DNA from: Cyanobacterium sp. Dongsha4 | GTDB taxonomy: Bacteria; Cyanobacteriota; Cyanobacteriia; Cyanobacteriales; Cyanobacteriaceae | DNA: 64,000 nucleotides | Direction: 5' to 3' | NCBI RefSeq assembly: GCF_036345015.1 | Contig: NZ_CP084098.1 | Location: 186,001-250,000, forward strand | In this document: positions 26,493 to 37,900 of the stretch, one piece after another | Layout: each line of letters opens with the position of its first letter | Numbering within the stretch: position 1 is the stretch's first letter | Made by a program: the position numbers and the translations under genes | The notes under the pieces: model-generated | What the model was told of the DNA's origin: nothing | The model's database searches: none | What the model saw: the letters and a program-made list of their open reading frames with translations, nothing else

Positions 26493-27476
26493 ATGTGGAA
26501 AATATTATCTACTTTTAAAGAAAATCTGATATGGTCAGTACCGGGGTTTATGATCGCAGGGATTATTTTTGGTGGTTTACTAGATGCTAGTTTCCTTAAA
26601 GTAACAATCGTACCCCTCACCTTTTTAATGGTTTATCCCATGATGATTAACTTACAAATTGCCAAAGTTTTTGCAGGAGGGGATTTTAAGTTACAAGCGG
26701 TCACTCAGTTAATTAATTTTGCGATCGTACCTTTTTTTGCTTTTGGCATCGGTAAATTATTTTTCCATGACAGTCCTTTAGTATTATTAGGATTATTACT
26801 AACTTCTCTACTTCCCACCAGTGGCATGACTATTTCTTGGACTGGTTTTGCCAAAGGAAATCTCAATGCGGCGATTAAAATGACGGTGATTGGCTTAATT
26901 GCTGGTTCGTTAGCTACTCCCCTTTATGCTAAATTTTTAATGGGTGCAGTGGTGGAAATCCCCCTTGTCGATGTTTTCAAACAAATAGTTATCATTGTCT
27001 TTCTGCCCATGATATTGGGATTTGTCACCAAGAAAATTCTCATCGCTACCGTAGGAGAAAATAAATATAATAAAAACCTTAAGCAAAAATTCCCTGTTTT
27101 TTCCACTATTGGAGTATTGGGCATTGTTTTTGTGGCTATGGCATTAAAAGCAAAAACCATTCTTGGCAATCCTTTAACAGTGTTATCCTTCTTTATTCCT
27201 TTGTTAATTATTTACGGTGGTAATTTCCTTTTAAGTACCCTTATCGGTAAATTTTTCTTTAACCGTGAAGATGCGATCGCACTCGTTTATGGAACAGTAA
27301 TGCGTAACCTTTCTATCGCTCTTGCCATTGCCATTACCGTATTCGGCTCAGAAAAAGGCTCAGAAATAGCGTTAATTATCGCAATGGGTTATATCATACA
27401 AGTACAATCTGCGGCTTGGTACGTCAAATTAACGGACAAAATTTTTGGAACACCATTGGAGCCTTTACCAGAGTAG
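26493..27476 (+). CDS. BASS-superfamily permease, ACR3-like
   Basis: The 327-residue protein has about ten hydrophobic segments. Characteristic segments are PLTFLMVYPMMINLQIAKV near 47, LLLTSLLPTSGMTISWTGFA near 109, and LVYGTVMRNLSIALAIAI near 267. The last is the family's second core motif. Bacterial arsenite exporters of the ACR3 group share this layout, but their conserved cysteine in the corresponding helix is not seen here, so the substrate may differ. It is the last gene of the sulfide-linked arm. Other BASS members carry bile acids or organic anions. Inner membrane. Confidence 0.8.
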   Translation: MWKILSTFKENLIWSVPGFMIAGIIFGGLLDASFLKVTIVPLTFLMVYPMMINLQIAKVFAGGDFKLQAVTQLINFAIVPFFAFGIGKLFFHDSPLVLLGLLLTSLLPTSGMTISWTGFAKGNLNAAIKMTVIGLIAGSLATPLYAKFLMGAVVEIPLVDVFKQIVIIVFLPMILGFVTKKILIATVGENKYNKNLKQKFPVFSTIGVLGIVFVAMALKAKTILGNPLTVLSFFIPLLIIYGGNFLLSTLIGKFFFNREDAIALVYGTVMRNLSIALAIAITVFGSEKGSEIALIIAMGYIIQVQSAAWYVKLTDKIFGTPLEPLPE

Positions 27477-27538
27477 CGTAACTCAAAATATTACAAAAAA
27501 AAATAGGACTATTAAGAAAACAGCTTAAAATAAACTGC

Positions 27539-28060
27539 TTATTGTACTACCTCCCCATCAGGGCGATCGAGTTCTGTTCTAATACCTAAATCAATAACTT
27601 CAATATCCCATTGACCTCGTTTAGCAGTTTCAAAAACTATATAACGACCATCAGGACTAATACGAGGATTTCTTAACCAACTACGATAACCCTGAGTTAC
27701 CAACTGAGTTTGTTTTGTTGCTCGATCATAAATAAAAATATCTGGTCTGCCTTGTATGCTAGAAATATAAGCAATGTAACGTCCAGTACGACTTAAGCTA
27801 GGACTATCATTGATCGCATTACCAATATTTAAACCGGGTAAATCGGCAAAATTTCTTAACTGTAAATCATAGAGTAAAATTTCTCGGCGCCCATTACGAT
27901 TAGAAACCATTGCCAACCAACGACCATCACCGCTAATGGCAGGTTGTTCATCATTATAGCGACTGTTAAGAGACGTGGAAAAAGAAGAAACATTGCTGGA
28001 AGTACACCCATTCAAACTCACAGCAGAAAACACAAGCAGTAACAGAAATAGTTGTTTCAA
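27539..28060 (-). CDS. TolB-like beta-propeller lipoprotein
   Basis: The 173-residue product has a lipoprotein signal with the lipobox LNGC (Cys19). Three PD40/TolB-type repeats follow, each with a DG+W/Y-A/I motif: ISGDGRWLAMVSNRNGRREI, LSRTGRYIAYISSIQGRPDI and ISPDGRYIVFETAKRGQWDI. That is half a normal six-blade propeller, so it may pair with itself or another protein. It is probably attached to a membrane on the periplasmic side. It lies 21 bp after ycf66 on the same strand, implying co-transcription. Confidence 0.8.
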   Translation of the reverse strand: MKQLFLLLLVFSAVSLNGCTSSNVSSFSTSLNSRYNDEQPAISGDGRWLAMVSNRNGRREILLYDLQLRNFADLPGLNIGNAINDSPSLSRTGRYIAYISSIQGRPDIFIYDRATKQTQLVTQGYRSWLRNPRISPDGRYIVFETAKRGQWDIEVIDLGIRTELDRPDGEVVQ

Positions 28061-28081
28061 AACTAGACCAATTTAGCCAAA

Positions 28082-28912
28082 TTAATAATCGAAATTATCA
28101 GGATTTGAGGGGCGATCGCCCTTGGGAGAATCATCATAGTCAGATTGTTCGGGTTCAATGGGTTGATAGTCCACATATTCAGTGCCAACGCTAGAAACAA
28201 TATCATCAGCAGACTTCGGACGACGTTTTTTTGGTCTTGCGACCGTAGAAGGACTTACTCCTCTATCATTACGAGGGCGAGAATAATCTTGACGGGGAGA
28301 GGAAGATTCATCATCCCAATGGTCAGGGGTTTCTTGCCAATCTTCATAATTGGAACGACTAGGACGAGTTCTGGTAGTATTACGACTGCGGGGAGTAGGA
28401 GGTTCTTGATTATAACCGCTAGAGGGACGACGAGGACGACGAGGGCGAGGGTTTTCTTCTTCATACCCGGTTGTAGGGCGAGGGTTTCTTACTGCTGTAC
28501 CTTGCAAACGACGGCGAGGAATTTCCTCCTCCTCATAATAATCATCATAAGCATCTGTTTGATCCAACTCTGCACGATAAACACGACGATTAACCGGGCG
28601 ATCATCTTCTACATAGGAGTTAGCTCTTGAACCTCTAACTTTCTCGGAAGTAGCTCCTCTTAAACGAATACTCTCAACGGCAAAAAAGATAGCAGAGCCA
28701 GAAAGTAACAGTTGACTAAATTGCAAAATGGGATCTAAGCGCCACCCTTGAAAGAATAAGATAAAACCGCAAAGTAAGCCAACTGCGGCAAAAAAGATGT
28801 CATGATCCCTAGAGACTTCAGGTCTAACAGAACGCATTAAATACAATCCAGCCCCTGCTAAAGCCAAAACGATACCCAATACACTGGCGGAGTTGAAACC
28901 AAAATTAACCAT
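28082..28912 (-). CDS. ycf66: Ycf66 family protein
   Basis: The first 90 residues (MVNFGFNSASVLGIVLALAG, then GLYLMRSVRPEVSRDHDIFF and GLLCGFILFFQGWRLDPILQ) are the conserved Ycf66 region with three membrane helices. The rest is an Arg/Pro/Asp/Glu-rich, low-complexity tail with many RPR and PRPRRPRRP stretches, probably cytosolic and disordered. Ycf66 is found in cyanobacteria and some plastids; its function is not established. It lies between psbX and the TolB-like gene. Confidence 0.88.
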   Translation of the reverse strand: MVNFGFNSASVLGIVLALAGAGLYLMRSVRPEVSRDHDIFFAAVGLLCGFILFFQGWRLDPILQFSQLLLSGSAIFFAVESIRLRGATSEKVRGSRANSYVEDDRPVNRRVYRAELDQTDAYDDYYEEEEIPRRRLQGTAVRNPRPTTGYEEENPRPRRPRRPSSGYNQEPPTPRSRNTTRTRPSRSNYEDWQETPDHWDDESSSPRQDYSRPRNDRGVSPSTVARPKKRRPKSADDIVSSVGTEYVDYQPIEPEQSDYDDSPKGDRPSNPDNFDY

Positions 28913-29023
28913 TGTTCAAACTAAAACTGCTATGTTTTCTTTTATCTTAACCAGATTATCTGATTCTGCACTGTCTATCTTTAATACCATGTCATAACCA
29001 GACATTAATTTTTAATCTTTCTC

Positions 29024-29076
29024 AAAAACTGTCAGGGGGTTTTACCTTATGAGCAATTTATGGTTATGCCCCCTGA
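29024..29076 (-). terminator. Long hairpin and terminator after psbX
   Basis: TCAGGGGG (29032-29039) pairs with CCCCCTGA (29069-29076), with an inner ACC/GGT pair set. On the minus strand it is followed closely by TTTTT. It sits 36 bp after the psbX stop. Confidence 0.65.
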
Positions 29077-29111
29077 AAAGAAATTGATAACAGAAGTATC
29101 AAACTATATTA

Positions 29112-29225
29112 TTAACGGATTTTGTCAGCTTGGCTAACGACAATTAAACCAATAGTAACAGGAATAACTACGATCGCAGCACCCCAAACCAAACTCCAAA
29201 GAAAATTAGCTAAAGAAGCAGTCAT
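29112..29225 (-). CDS. psbX: Photosystem II protein PsbX
   Basis: This 37-codon gene is easy to miss. It encodes MTASLANFLWSLVWGAAIVV followed by IPVTIGLIVVSQADKIR. The SLANFLWSLVWGA start, single membrane helix and SQxDKI end match PsbX, a small intrinsic PSII subunit near cytochrome b559 linked to quinone-site function. Length matches the family (about 38-39 residues). It is divergent from fabG and has a strong hairpin terminator, so it is probably monocistronic. Confidence 0.93.
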   Translation of the reverse strand: MTASLANFLWSLVWGAAIVVIPVTIGLIVVSQADKIR

Positions 29226-29301
29226 AAATTTTTATACCTATTTATTTACTAAAAATGATCAATCTCAATTTTACAATAAATCCAGAGTTAAATTAGGGTA
29301 A

Positions 29302-30108
<807 letters not shown>

Positions 30109-30133
30109 TAAATAGTTTAGTCTTAAGATAGGA

Positions 30134-30228
30134 AATTTCTGGGTTAGGGGTTCGGTGTTCGGAGTTATTAATTATCAATTATTTACCTTTGCCTCTTGCC
30201 CCTTTCACTTTGTCCTTACTTACACTGC
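30134..30228. repeat. Composite spacer module, forward
   Basis: GGGTTAGGGGTTCGGTGTTC, then TTATTAATTATCAATTATTT, then ACCTTTGCCTCTTGCCCC. This three-part order recurs at 33320 and 54920, and inverted at 20010 and 50050. It lies before the tldD start. Confidence 0.6.
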
Positions 30229-30269
30229 TTAAGTTTAAATTTAACTATTTTTATTGCCATTTACATTCC

Positions 30270-31658
30270 ATGAAAGAAAAAGACTATCCGCAATTCCTAT
30301 CGCAATTAATTCACTCTTATAAAGATAATGTTGATTTTTTGTCCATTCGCCTAGAGTCATCTCAGGGAAGTAACATCAAAATGCGTAACGGGCAAATTGA
30401 AAATATTAGCGAAGGCACTTCAATTGGAGGACAAATTAGAGCTTGTCATAAAGGGGGATGGGGTTTTGCTACTTTTAATGATTTAACTCAGATAGCGGAT
30501 TGTATCAGTGATGCCATTTCTGCCGCTCAATTGATTGGTGATGACGAAACACTCCTCGCAGAGGTTGAACCCATCCAAATAAGCTGTCAAATGCCCTTAA
30601 AAGGAACAAATCCACGCCTGATCCACCTCTCAGAAAAACGGGATTTAGTGGCAAGATGCGATCGCATCTTAAATAGTTATCATGAAGATATTACCAGCAC
30701 CAGTGTTAGATATAGTGACAGTCAACAAAAAGTAGTTTTAGCCACCTCCGAAGGCACGTTAATTGAGCAAACATGGATAGACAGTGAAATGCGTTTTAGT
30801 GCCACTGCAAAACGAGGGGAGTTGGTACAAACAGGGAGAGAAACCACAGGCACAAGGAGAGGCTTTGAAGACTTACTCAACCTTGATAAACAGATAGAAA
30901 GTGCCGCAAAAAGGGCAGTTAATGCTTTAGACTTGCCTACCGTCAAAGGAGGAACTTATACTGTAGTTATTGACCCTATCTTAGCAGGATTGTTTGTTCA
31001 TGAAGCCTTTGGACATTTATCCGAAGCAGATATGGCTTATGAAAACCCCGACTTACTGGAAGTGATGACAATGGGGCGTAAATTCGGCGGTGAATTTTTA
31101 CAAATTTTTGACGGGGCGCAACCAGAAGGACACCGAGGCAGTTATTATTATGATGATGAAGGTGTAAGCGCTACTACAACTCAATTAATCAAAGATGGGG
31201 TATTAGTGGGGCGTTTACATTCCAGAGAAACGGCGGGTAAACTAGGGGAAAAACCCACTGGTAATGCCCGTTGTTTAAACTATCATTATCCTCCCATCGT
31301 GAGAATGACTAATACTTGGATAGGTAGAGGTAACACCCCCGTTAAAGACTTATTCAGCAATATAAAAGAAGGGGTTTATGCAGGAAACTGGTTAGGAGGT
31401 ATGACAAATGGGGAGATGTTTACCTTCACCGCAGGGGAAGCATGGATGATCCGAGATGGTGTAATAGCTGAACCTGTGAAAAACGTTACTTTATCGGGAA
31501 ATGTCTTTAAAACCCTTGCCAATATAGAAGCAATTGGGGATGATTTTTATTGGGATGAATCGGGAGGATGTGGTAAAGGAGGGCAAAACGGTTTAGCGGT
31601 TGGTTGTGGTAGCCCTAGTTTACGCATCAAAGACGTAGTAATTGGTGGTGAAAATTGA
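30270..31658 (+). CDS. tldD: TldD/PmbA family metalloprotease
   Basis: ATG 30270 is chosen over an earlier TTG in repeat DNA, giving 462 residues. The TldD signature FVHEAFGHLSEADMAY lies near 242, with the HExxxH zinc motif. RHGQPEGHRGS-like sequence (FDGAQPEGHRGSYYYDDEG), SRETAGKLGEKPTGNAR and the C-terminal GGCGKGGQNGLAVGCGSP are also present. TldD-TldE pairs degrade unfolded peptides and process some RiPP precursors such as microcin B17. The TldE/PmbA partner is not in the window. Expression appears independent of fabG. Confidence 0.92.
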   Translation: MKEKDYPQFLSQLIHSYKDNVDFLSIRLESSQGSNIKMRNGQIENISEGTSIGGQIRACHKGGWGFATFNDLTQIADCISDAISAAQLIGDDETLLAEVEPIQISCQMPLKGTNPRLIHLSEKRDLVARCDRILNSYHEDITSTSVRYSDSQQKVVLATSEGTLIEQTWIDSEMRFSATAKRGELVQTGRETTGTRRGFEDLLNLDKQIESAAKRAVNALDLPTVKGGTYTVVIDPILAGLFVHEAFGHLSEADMAYENPDLLEVMTMGRKFGGEFLQIFDGAQPEGHRGSYYYDDEGVSATTTQLIKDGVLVGRLHSRETAGKLGEKPTGNARCLNYHYPPIVRMTNTWIGRGNTPVKDLFSNIKEGVYAGNWLGGMTNGEMFTFTAGEAWMIRDGVIAEPVKNVTLSGNVFKTLANIEAIGDDFYWDESGGCGKGGQNGLAVGCGSPSLRIKDVVIGGEN

Positions 31659-31887
31659 CAATTTGCCATTGAGAGTTAACAATAGTTAGGTGTCAAGAGT
31701 AGGGAGTAAGGGAGAGAGGGAATATTAAACATCTCTTGAAAATATTAATATAACCTCTTTCGTAGTGAGGGCTTTAGCCCTTATTTTAATAACCATTGGA
31801 TAAGTCAATTCTCTATATTATAACTCCGAACTCCGAACCCCGAACTCCGAACTCAAATCATTCTTAATTCTTAATTCTTAATTCATT
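31659..31887. repeat. Spacer with hairpin and CCGAACTCCGAAC repeat
   Basis: AGGGC-TTTA-GCCCT (31768-31781), followed by TTATTTTA, looks like a terminator for tldD. Further on, ACTCCGAACTCCGAACCCCG and CTTAATTCTTAATTCTTAAT are tandem strings of the spacer family. Confidence 0.55.
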
Positions 31888-33225
31888 ATGTCCACTCGTG
31901 TAATAATAGCTCGTCATGGTCAAAGTAGTTATAACGCTCAAAAAATGATACAAGGGCGTTGTGATGAATCGGTGATTACGGAAAAAGGAGAAAAACAAGC
32001 TCAATTATTAGGGGAAGCCCTCAAGGATGTTAAATTAGGGGCATTTTATAGCAGTCCATTACAACGAGCTTATAAAACCGCTCAAATTGTTCAATCTCTC
32101 AATCAGTATAAACCTTCTATCACTGTGATGGAGAAATTGAGAGAAATCAACTTGCCTGAGTGGGAAAAATGGAAAAAAGAAGATGTCAAAAGAGAATTTC
32201 CTGAAGCCTATCGCACTTGGAAGGAAAAACCTGATGAGTTAAAAATGACTTTTGAGGGTAAAGAGTTTTATCCCGTATTAGACTTGTATCAACAAGCACA
32301 AGAGTTTTGGCAAGAGATTATTCCTAACCACGATGGCGAAACCATTTTAATTACTGCCCATAATGGTATTAACCGTTGCTTAATTCTCACCGCTTTGGGA
32401 ATGTCTCCAGCTTATTATCACTGTTTGCAACAGTCTAATTGTTGTGTAAATGTTTTGAATTTCACGGGGAATTTTGGAGATTCTGTGCAGTTAGAATCTC
32501 TTAATCAAATTGGACATTTAGGTACACCATTACCAGATTTTCGCCCTGAGCAAAAACAGGGGTTAAGATTATTATTGGTACGTCATGGGGAAACAGAATG
32601 GAATAGAATGTCACGTTTTCAGGGTGTTAAAGATATTCCTCTCAATGATAATGGCAGACAACAAGCGGAAAAAGCGGCTGAGTTTCTCAAAGATGTGCAG
32701 ATTGATTTTGCAGTAACTAGCCCATTATCGCGTCCGAAGGAAACCGCAGAGATTATTCTTAAACATCATCCTCATGTCAATTTAACCACTAAAAAAGATT
32801 TAGAGGAAATTTCTCATGGTTTATGGGAAGGTAAATTAGAAACGGAAATTGAGGCAGAATTTCCCGGTTTATTGGCACAATGGAAAGCAAAACCTGAAAC
32901 TGTACAAATGCCTGAAGGCGAAAATTTACAACAAGTGTGGGAGAGAGCGATCTCATCTTGGCAAGAAATCGTCCAAGAGAATATCGAAGAAGGCAAAATG
33001 AAAACGGGTTTAGTTGCCGCTCATGATGCTATAAATAAGGTAATTATCTGTTATTTATTAGGGTTAGAATCTGCTAACTTTTGGAATATTAAACAAGGAA
33101 ATGGTGCAGTAACAGTTGTTGATTATCCTCACGGTTTAAATGGAAAACCGATTTTACAGGCAGTTAATTTAACGAATCATCTCAGTGGTGGTTTGTTTGA
33201 TAAAACTGCGGCTGGTGCTTTATAA
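31888..33225 (+). CDS. Two-domain histidine phosphatase (phosphoglycerate mutase superfamily)
   Basis: The 445-residue protein has two tandem histidine phosphatase domains. The first begins IIARHGQSSYN (His9) and has SSPLQRAYKTAQ and ITAHNGINR. The second begins LLVRHGETEWNR near 231, followed by TSPLSRPKETAE and AAHDAINK. Both nucleophile RHG motifs are intact. The cyanobacterial relatives are annotated as phosphoglycerate mutase and some have been reported as metal-independent phosphoserine phosphatases (from memory). The mutase signature is only partial, so phosphatase activity is likelier. Cytosolic. Confidence 0.85.
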   Translation: MSTRVIIARHGQSSYNAQKMIQGRCDESVITEKGEKQAQLLGEALKDVKLGAFYSSPLQRAYKTAQIVQSLNQYKPSITVMEKLREINLPEWEKWKKEDVKREFPEAYRTWKEKPDELKMTFEGKEFYPVLDLYQQAQEFWQEIIPNHDGETILITAHNGINRCLILTALGMSPAYYHCLQQSNCCVNVLNFTGNFGDSVQLESLNQIGHLGTPLPDFRPEQKQGLRLLLVRHGETEWNRMSRFQGVKDIPLNDNGRQQAEKAAEFLKDVQIDFAVTSPLSRPKETAEIILKHHPHVNLTTKKDLEEISHGLWEGKLETEIEAEFPGLLAQWKAKPETVQMPEGENLQQVWERAISSWQEIVQENIEEGKMKTGLVAAHDAINKVIICYLLGLESANFWNIKQGNGAVTVVDYPHGLNGKPILQAVNLTNHLSGGLFDKTAAGAL

Positions 33226-33538
33226 AATCCTTATTCTATGCAAAATTATAAGCTGGGAAAGAGGTGTAAGGGTGTTCGGGAGAAATAGGTTATTGGGTAG
33301 GGGATTGCGGAGAAATGAGTTAGGAGTTAGGGCTTAGGTGTTAAGAGTTAGAAATTATTAATTATCAACTATTTACCTTTGCCCTTTGCCCTTCGTCTCT
33401 TGCCTCTTGCCCTTTTCTCTCTACTCATAATTAAAGGGGTATTGTCAAGAGTTGCCATAGAAAGTTAAAATAGATATTTTGATATTCTATGAAAAAACTT
33501 ATCATTAAATAGTAGTCTAAGTAAAACAATAAAGGATA
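33226..33538. repeat. Composite spacer module and rpsT leader
   Basis: AGTTAGGAGTTAGGGCTTAG, TATTAATTATCAACTATTTA and CCTTTGCCCTTTGCCC make a forward module at about 33316-33391, followed by a second TTGCCTCTTGCCC run. The last 100 bp hold the rpsT promoter and leader. Confidence 0.6.
33442..33471 (+). promoter_or_regulatory. Promoter of rpsT
   Basis: TTGTCA, 18-bp spacer, TAAAAT, ending 67 bp before the rpsT start. It lies outside the repeat block. Plausible but unproven. Confidence 0.4.
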
Positions 33539-33838
33539 GTGGCTAATTCAAAATCTGCTCTCAAGAGAATCCAAATTAACGAACGTAACCGCCTTCGTAA
33601 CAAGGCTTACAAATCTGCGGTTAAAACCCTCATGAAAAAATATTTTCAAGCGGTAGAAGCCTATACAACTTCTCCTAGTGATGAGTTAAAACAGGCTGTA
33701 CAAACTTGTCAATCTGCGGCATATAGCAAAATTGACAAAGCAGTTAAAAGAGGTATTTATCACAAAAATAACGGTGCAAGAAAAAAAGCTAGATTAGCTA
33801 GAGCATTTTCTAAAGCAAACCAAGCACAAGCCTCTTAG
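33539..33838 (+). CDS. rpsT: 30S ribosomal protein S20
   Basis: S20 binds 16S rRNA early in 30S assembly. The 99-residue basic protein reads [20 protein letters not shown], then [16 protein letters not shown], and has the conserved [20 protein letters not shown] segment. The start is GTG 33539, fixed by the ANSKSALKR family N-terminus. AAAGGA lies four bases upstream. A strong terminator follows. The order rpsT, tatD, rpoB recalls other cyanobacteria. Confidence 0.97.
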   Translation: MANSKSALKRIQINERNRLRNKAYKSAVKTLMKKYFQAVEAYTTSPSDELKQAVQTCQSAAYSKIDKAVKRGIYHKNNGARKKARLARAFSKANQAQAS

Positions 33839-33880
33839 GTATTGGGGTATTAATTTTTACCGCTTAAACACTCAATACGA

Positions 33881-33908
33881 TAGCTAACAATAGTTAGCTA
33901 ATTTTTTT
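33881..33908 (+). terminator. Rho-independent terminator of rpsT
   Basis: Perfect stem TAGCTAAC / GTTAGCTA with loop AATA, then a T-rich tract with seven consecutive T. It lies 42 bp after the rpsT stop. Confidence 0.85.
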
Positions 33909-34073
33909 CTCAAATCAAAGGGGAATCTAACCCTTAAAAAATTAGGAGTTATCAGAAATTTATCAGTATGAAAATGGAAATTAAGGATTTAAGGAATAAT
34001 CGCAAAAGCTAATTTCTAATTCTTAGTTCCTAATTCCTAATTAAAATCCTGTACCATTAGGCAAAAAACACTA

Positions 34074-34850
34074 ATGCAACTGATTGATACTCATGTACAT
34101 ATAAACTTTGATGTCTTTCAGGAAGATTTGGATTTAGTTTCCAGTCGTTGGCAATCGGTTGGGGTAAATAAACTTATCCATTCCTGTGTTGAACCTCAAG
34201 AGTTCGATCGCATCAAGGAATTATCCGAAAAGTTTCCTGAGTTGTACTGTAGTGTGGGTTTACACCCCCTTTCTGCCAATAAGTGGGAAGGAGAAACTAC
34301 CTACCAACAATTACTAGAGTTTGCCCAATCCAGCCCCAAAGTGGTGGCAATCGGAGAAATGGGCTTAGATTTTTACAAAGATAATCAACCAGAGTTACAA
34401 AAAGAAGTTTTCTGGAAACAGTTAGAAATTGCCTATCAATTAAATAAACCCGTCATTATTCACTGTAGAGATGCGGCTACCGCCCTACGGGATATTTTAG
34501 TAAGATTTAATCAAGAACACGGTAAAATAACAGGAGTGATGCACTGTTGGGCAGGAAATCCAGAGGAAACTCAGTGGTTTCTTGATTTAGGAATGTATGT
34601 TAGCTTTAGTGGAGTTGTGACTTTTAAAAATGCCAAAACCGTCCATCAAAGTGCGTCTATTGTTCCTGATGATCGTCTTTTAATCGAAACCGATTGTCCT
34701 TTTTTAGCTCCTACTCCCCATCGTGGTAAACGCAATGAGCCTTCATATGTGATTCATGTAGCGGAGAAATTAGCACAAATTAGGGGACAATCAGTAGATG
34801 CGATCGCATCCCAAACAACCAAGAACGCCTGTAAATTATTTAACCTCTAA
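34074..34850 (+). CDS. tatD: TatD-family metal-dependent hydrolase/DNase
   Basis: TatD proteins are two-metal TIM-barrel nucleases in DNA repair and RNA quality control. The 258-residue product has DTHVHIN (His7, His9), [29 protein letters not shown] and [17 protein letters not shown]. All metal ligands are visible. It lies 93 bp before rpoB on the same strand, and a similar tatD-rpoB neighbourhood is known in Synechocystis, so read-through is possible. Confidence 0.94.
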   Translation: MQLIDTHVHINFDVFQEDLDLVSSRWQSVGVNKLIHSCVEPQEFDRIKELSEKFPELYCSVGLHPLSANKWEGETTYQQLLEFAQSSPKVVAIGEMGLDFYKDNQPELQKEVFWKQLEIAYQLNKPVIIHCRDAATALRDILVRFNQEHGKITGVMHCWAGNPEETQWFLDLGMYVSFSGVVTFKNAKTVHQSASIVPDDRLLIETDCPFLAPTPHRGKRNEPSYVIHVAEKLAQIRGQSVDAIASQTTKNACKLFNL

Positions 34851-34943
34851 ATTTAAAATAAAGCAAGGGTAAAGAAAATAAATAACCAAAACCCTGACCC
34901 CAGAATCTAAATAGATCAATTCAATATCATTGACAACTAACCT

Positions 34944-37900
34944 ATGAAAACCCAAGAACTGTTACCAGATTTAATCGAAATTCAACGCTCTAGTTACAAA
35001 TGGTTTTTAGAGCATGGCTTAATCGAAGAACTCAACAGTTTTACGCCTATTACTGATTATGCAGGAAAACTAGAATTACACTTTATTGGGGAGAAATATC
35101 GCCTCAAAGAACCAAAATACCACATCGAAGAAGCAAAAAAAAGAGATGCAACTTACTCAGTACAGGTATATGTACCTACATTGTTGCTAAACAAAGAAAC
35201 AGGAGAAAGAAAAGAACAAGAAGTATTTATCGGTGATCTACCATTGATGACTGATAGAGGTACGTTTTTGATCAATGGTGCAGAAAGGGTAATTGTCAAT
35301 CAGATAGTGCGATCGCCGGGGGTCTATTTTAAATCAGAGGTGGACAAAAACGGAAAAAGAACTTACTCCGCCTCCGTCATTCCTAACCGTGGTGCATGGC
35401 TAAAATTTGAAACTGATAAACATGGTGTAGTGTGGGTCAGAATCGATAAAACCCGCAAAATCTCAGCCCAAGTATTATTGAAAGCTATGGGCTTAACAGA
35501 TAGAGAAATTATGGATCGTTTACGCCATGCGGAATTTTACCATAAAACTTTGGAGAAAGAGGGCAATCCTAGTACAGATGATGCTCTCATGGAACTTTAC
35601 CGCAAATTACGCCCCGGTGAACCTCCAACCGTAAGCGGTGGACAAGCCTTATTAGAAAGTCGCTTCTTTGATCCTAAACGTTATGATTTAGGGAAAGTTG
35701 GACGCTACAAAATGAACAAAAAACTGCGTTTGACTGTTCCTTATAACGTAAGGGTATTAACCATTGAAGATATTTTATCTGTTGTTGACTATCTCATTAA
35801 TCTTGAATTTGATATTGGGCAAGTAGATGATATTGATCACCTCGGCAATAGACGAGTCAGAAGTGTGGGAGAATTATTACAAAACCAAGTCAGAGTCGGT
35901 TTATCCCGCCTAGAAAGAATTATCAGGGAAAGAATGACCGTTGGTGATCCTAATACCTTAACTCCTGCGGCTTTGGTTAACCCTAAACCTTTAGTAGCGG
36001 CCATTAAAGAATTTTTTGGCTCGTCTCAGTTATCTCAATTCATGGATCAAACCAATCCTTTAGCTGAATTAACCCATAAACGTCGTATTTCCGCTTTAGG
36101 ACCTGGGGGCTTAAGCCGAGATAGAGCAGGTTTTGCCGTGCGAGACATTCACCCTAGCCACTACGGACGTATTTGCCCTGTGGAAACTCCCGAAGGACCT
36201 AACGCAGGTTTAATCGGTTCTTTAGCTACCTATGCCAGAATCAATGAGTACGGATTCATTACTACTCCTTACTATAAAGTTGAGAATGGAAAAGTCCGTT
36301 GGGATTTAACCCCTGAGTACCTAACTGCTGATGAAGAGGACGATAAAAGGGTTGCTCCGGGTGACATTTCTACCGACGAGGAAGGGAATATTTTAGGGGA
36401 ATCTGTACCCATTCGTTACCGTCAAGAATTTTCTACCACAACTCCGAATCAGGTGGATTATGTAGCAGTGTCTCCTGTACAGATTGTTTCTGTAGCTACC
36501 TCTATGATTCCTTTTCTGGAGCATGATGACGCTAACCGCGCCCTGATGGGTTCTAATATGCAACGTCAAGCTGTTCCTTTATTACGGGCGGAACGTCCTT
36601 TAGTGGGTACAGGTTTAGAAGCCCAAGCGGCAAGAGATTCTGGGATGGTAATTGTTTCCCGTCATTATGGCAAAATTACTTATGTAGATGCAAAAACTAT
36701 TAGGCTCAAAACCAAGGAAGGAGAGGAGTTAGTTTACAATCTTCAAAAGTATGAACGTTCTAACCAAGATACCTGTTTAAATCAAAAGCCTTTGGTTGAT
36801 GAAGGAGAAGAGGTAGTACCCGGACAGGTATTAGCCGATGGTTCTGCTACCGAAGGGGGAGAGTTAGCATTAGGTAACAATATCACCGTTGCTTATATGC
36901 CTTGGGAAGGTTATAACTACGAGGATGCGATCTTAATTAGTGAAAGACTGGTTCAAGAGGATATTTACACCACTATTCACGTGGAAAAACACGAAATTGA
37001 AGCCCGTCAAACGAAATTAGGTCCGGAAGAAATTACCCGTGAAATTCCTAATGTGGGAGAAGATGCCTTACTCAACCTCGATGAACAAGGGATTATCCGT
37101 GTGGGTGCTTGGGTAGAATCAGGAGATATTTTAGTGGGTAAAGTAACCCCTAAAGGTGAATCGGATCAACCACCAGAAGAAAAACTGTTACGAGCAATTT
37201 TCGGGGAAAAAGCCAGAGATGTTCGTGATAACTCCTTACGTTTACCCAACGGTGAAAAAGGAAGGGTTGTCTATGTACGAGTGTTTACCCGTGAACAAGG
37301 TGACGAGTTACCCCCTGGTGCAAATATGGTAGTCCGTGTATATGTGGCTCAAAAACGCAAAATCCAAGTGGGGGATAAAATGGCAGGTCGTCATGGTAAT
37401 AAAGGGATTATTTCTCGCATCCTCCCCCGTGAAGATATGCCCTATATGCCCGATGGAAGCCCCGTGGACATCGTTCTAAATCCTTTGGGTGTTCCTTCCC
37501 GTATGAACGTGGGACAGGTGTTTGAGTGTCTTCTAGGGTGGGCAGGTGAACATTTAGGCTATCGCTTCAAGATGACTCCTTTTGATGAAATGTATGGAGA
37601 GGAAGCGTCTCGAAATACTGTCAATGGCTTGTTAAAAGATGCCTCGAAGAAACCAAGTAAAGATTGGATTTTTGATGAGAATAACCCTGGTAAAATTCAA
37701 CTTTATGATGGCCGCAGTGGTGAACCATTTGATCGCCCCGTGACAGTGGGTAAAGCCTATATGCTCAAATTAGTTCACTTGGTGGATGATAAGATTCACG
37801 CTCGTTCTACTGGTCCTTACTCATTGGTGACACAACAACCTCTCGGTGGTAAAGCTCAACAGGGTGGACAAAGATTCGGAGAGATGGAGGTATGGGCATT

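Noticed and set aside
28145-28630. 161-codon plus-strand ORF
   Set aside because: It lies entirely antisense to the ycf66 low-complexity tail; its Ile/Thr/Arg-rich sequence is the mirror of that tail and has no start signal.
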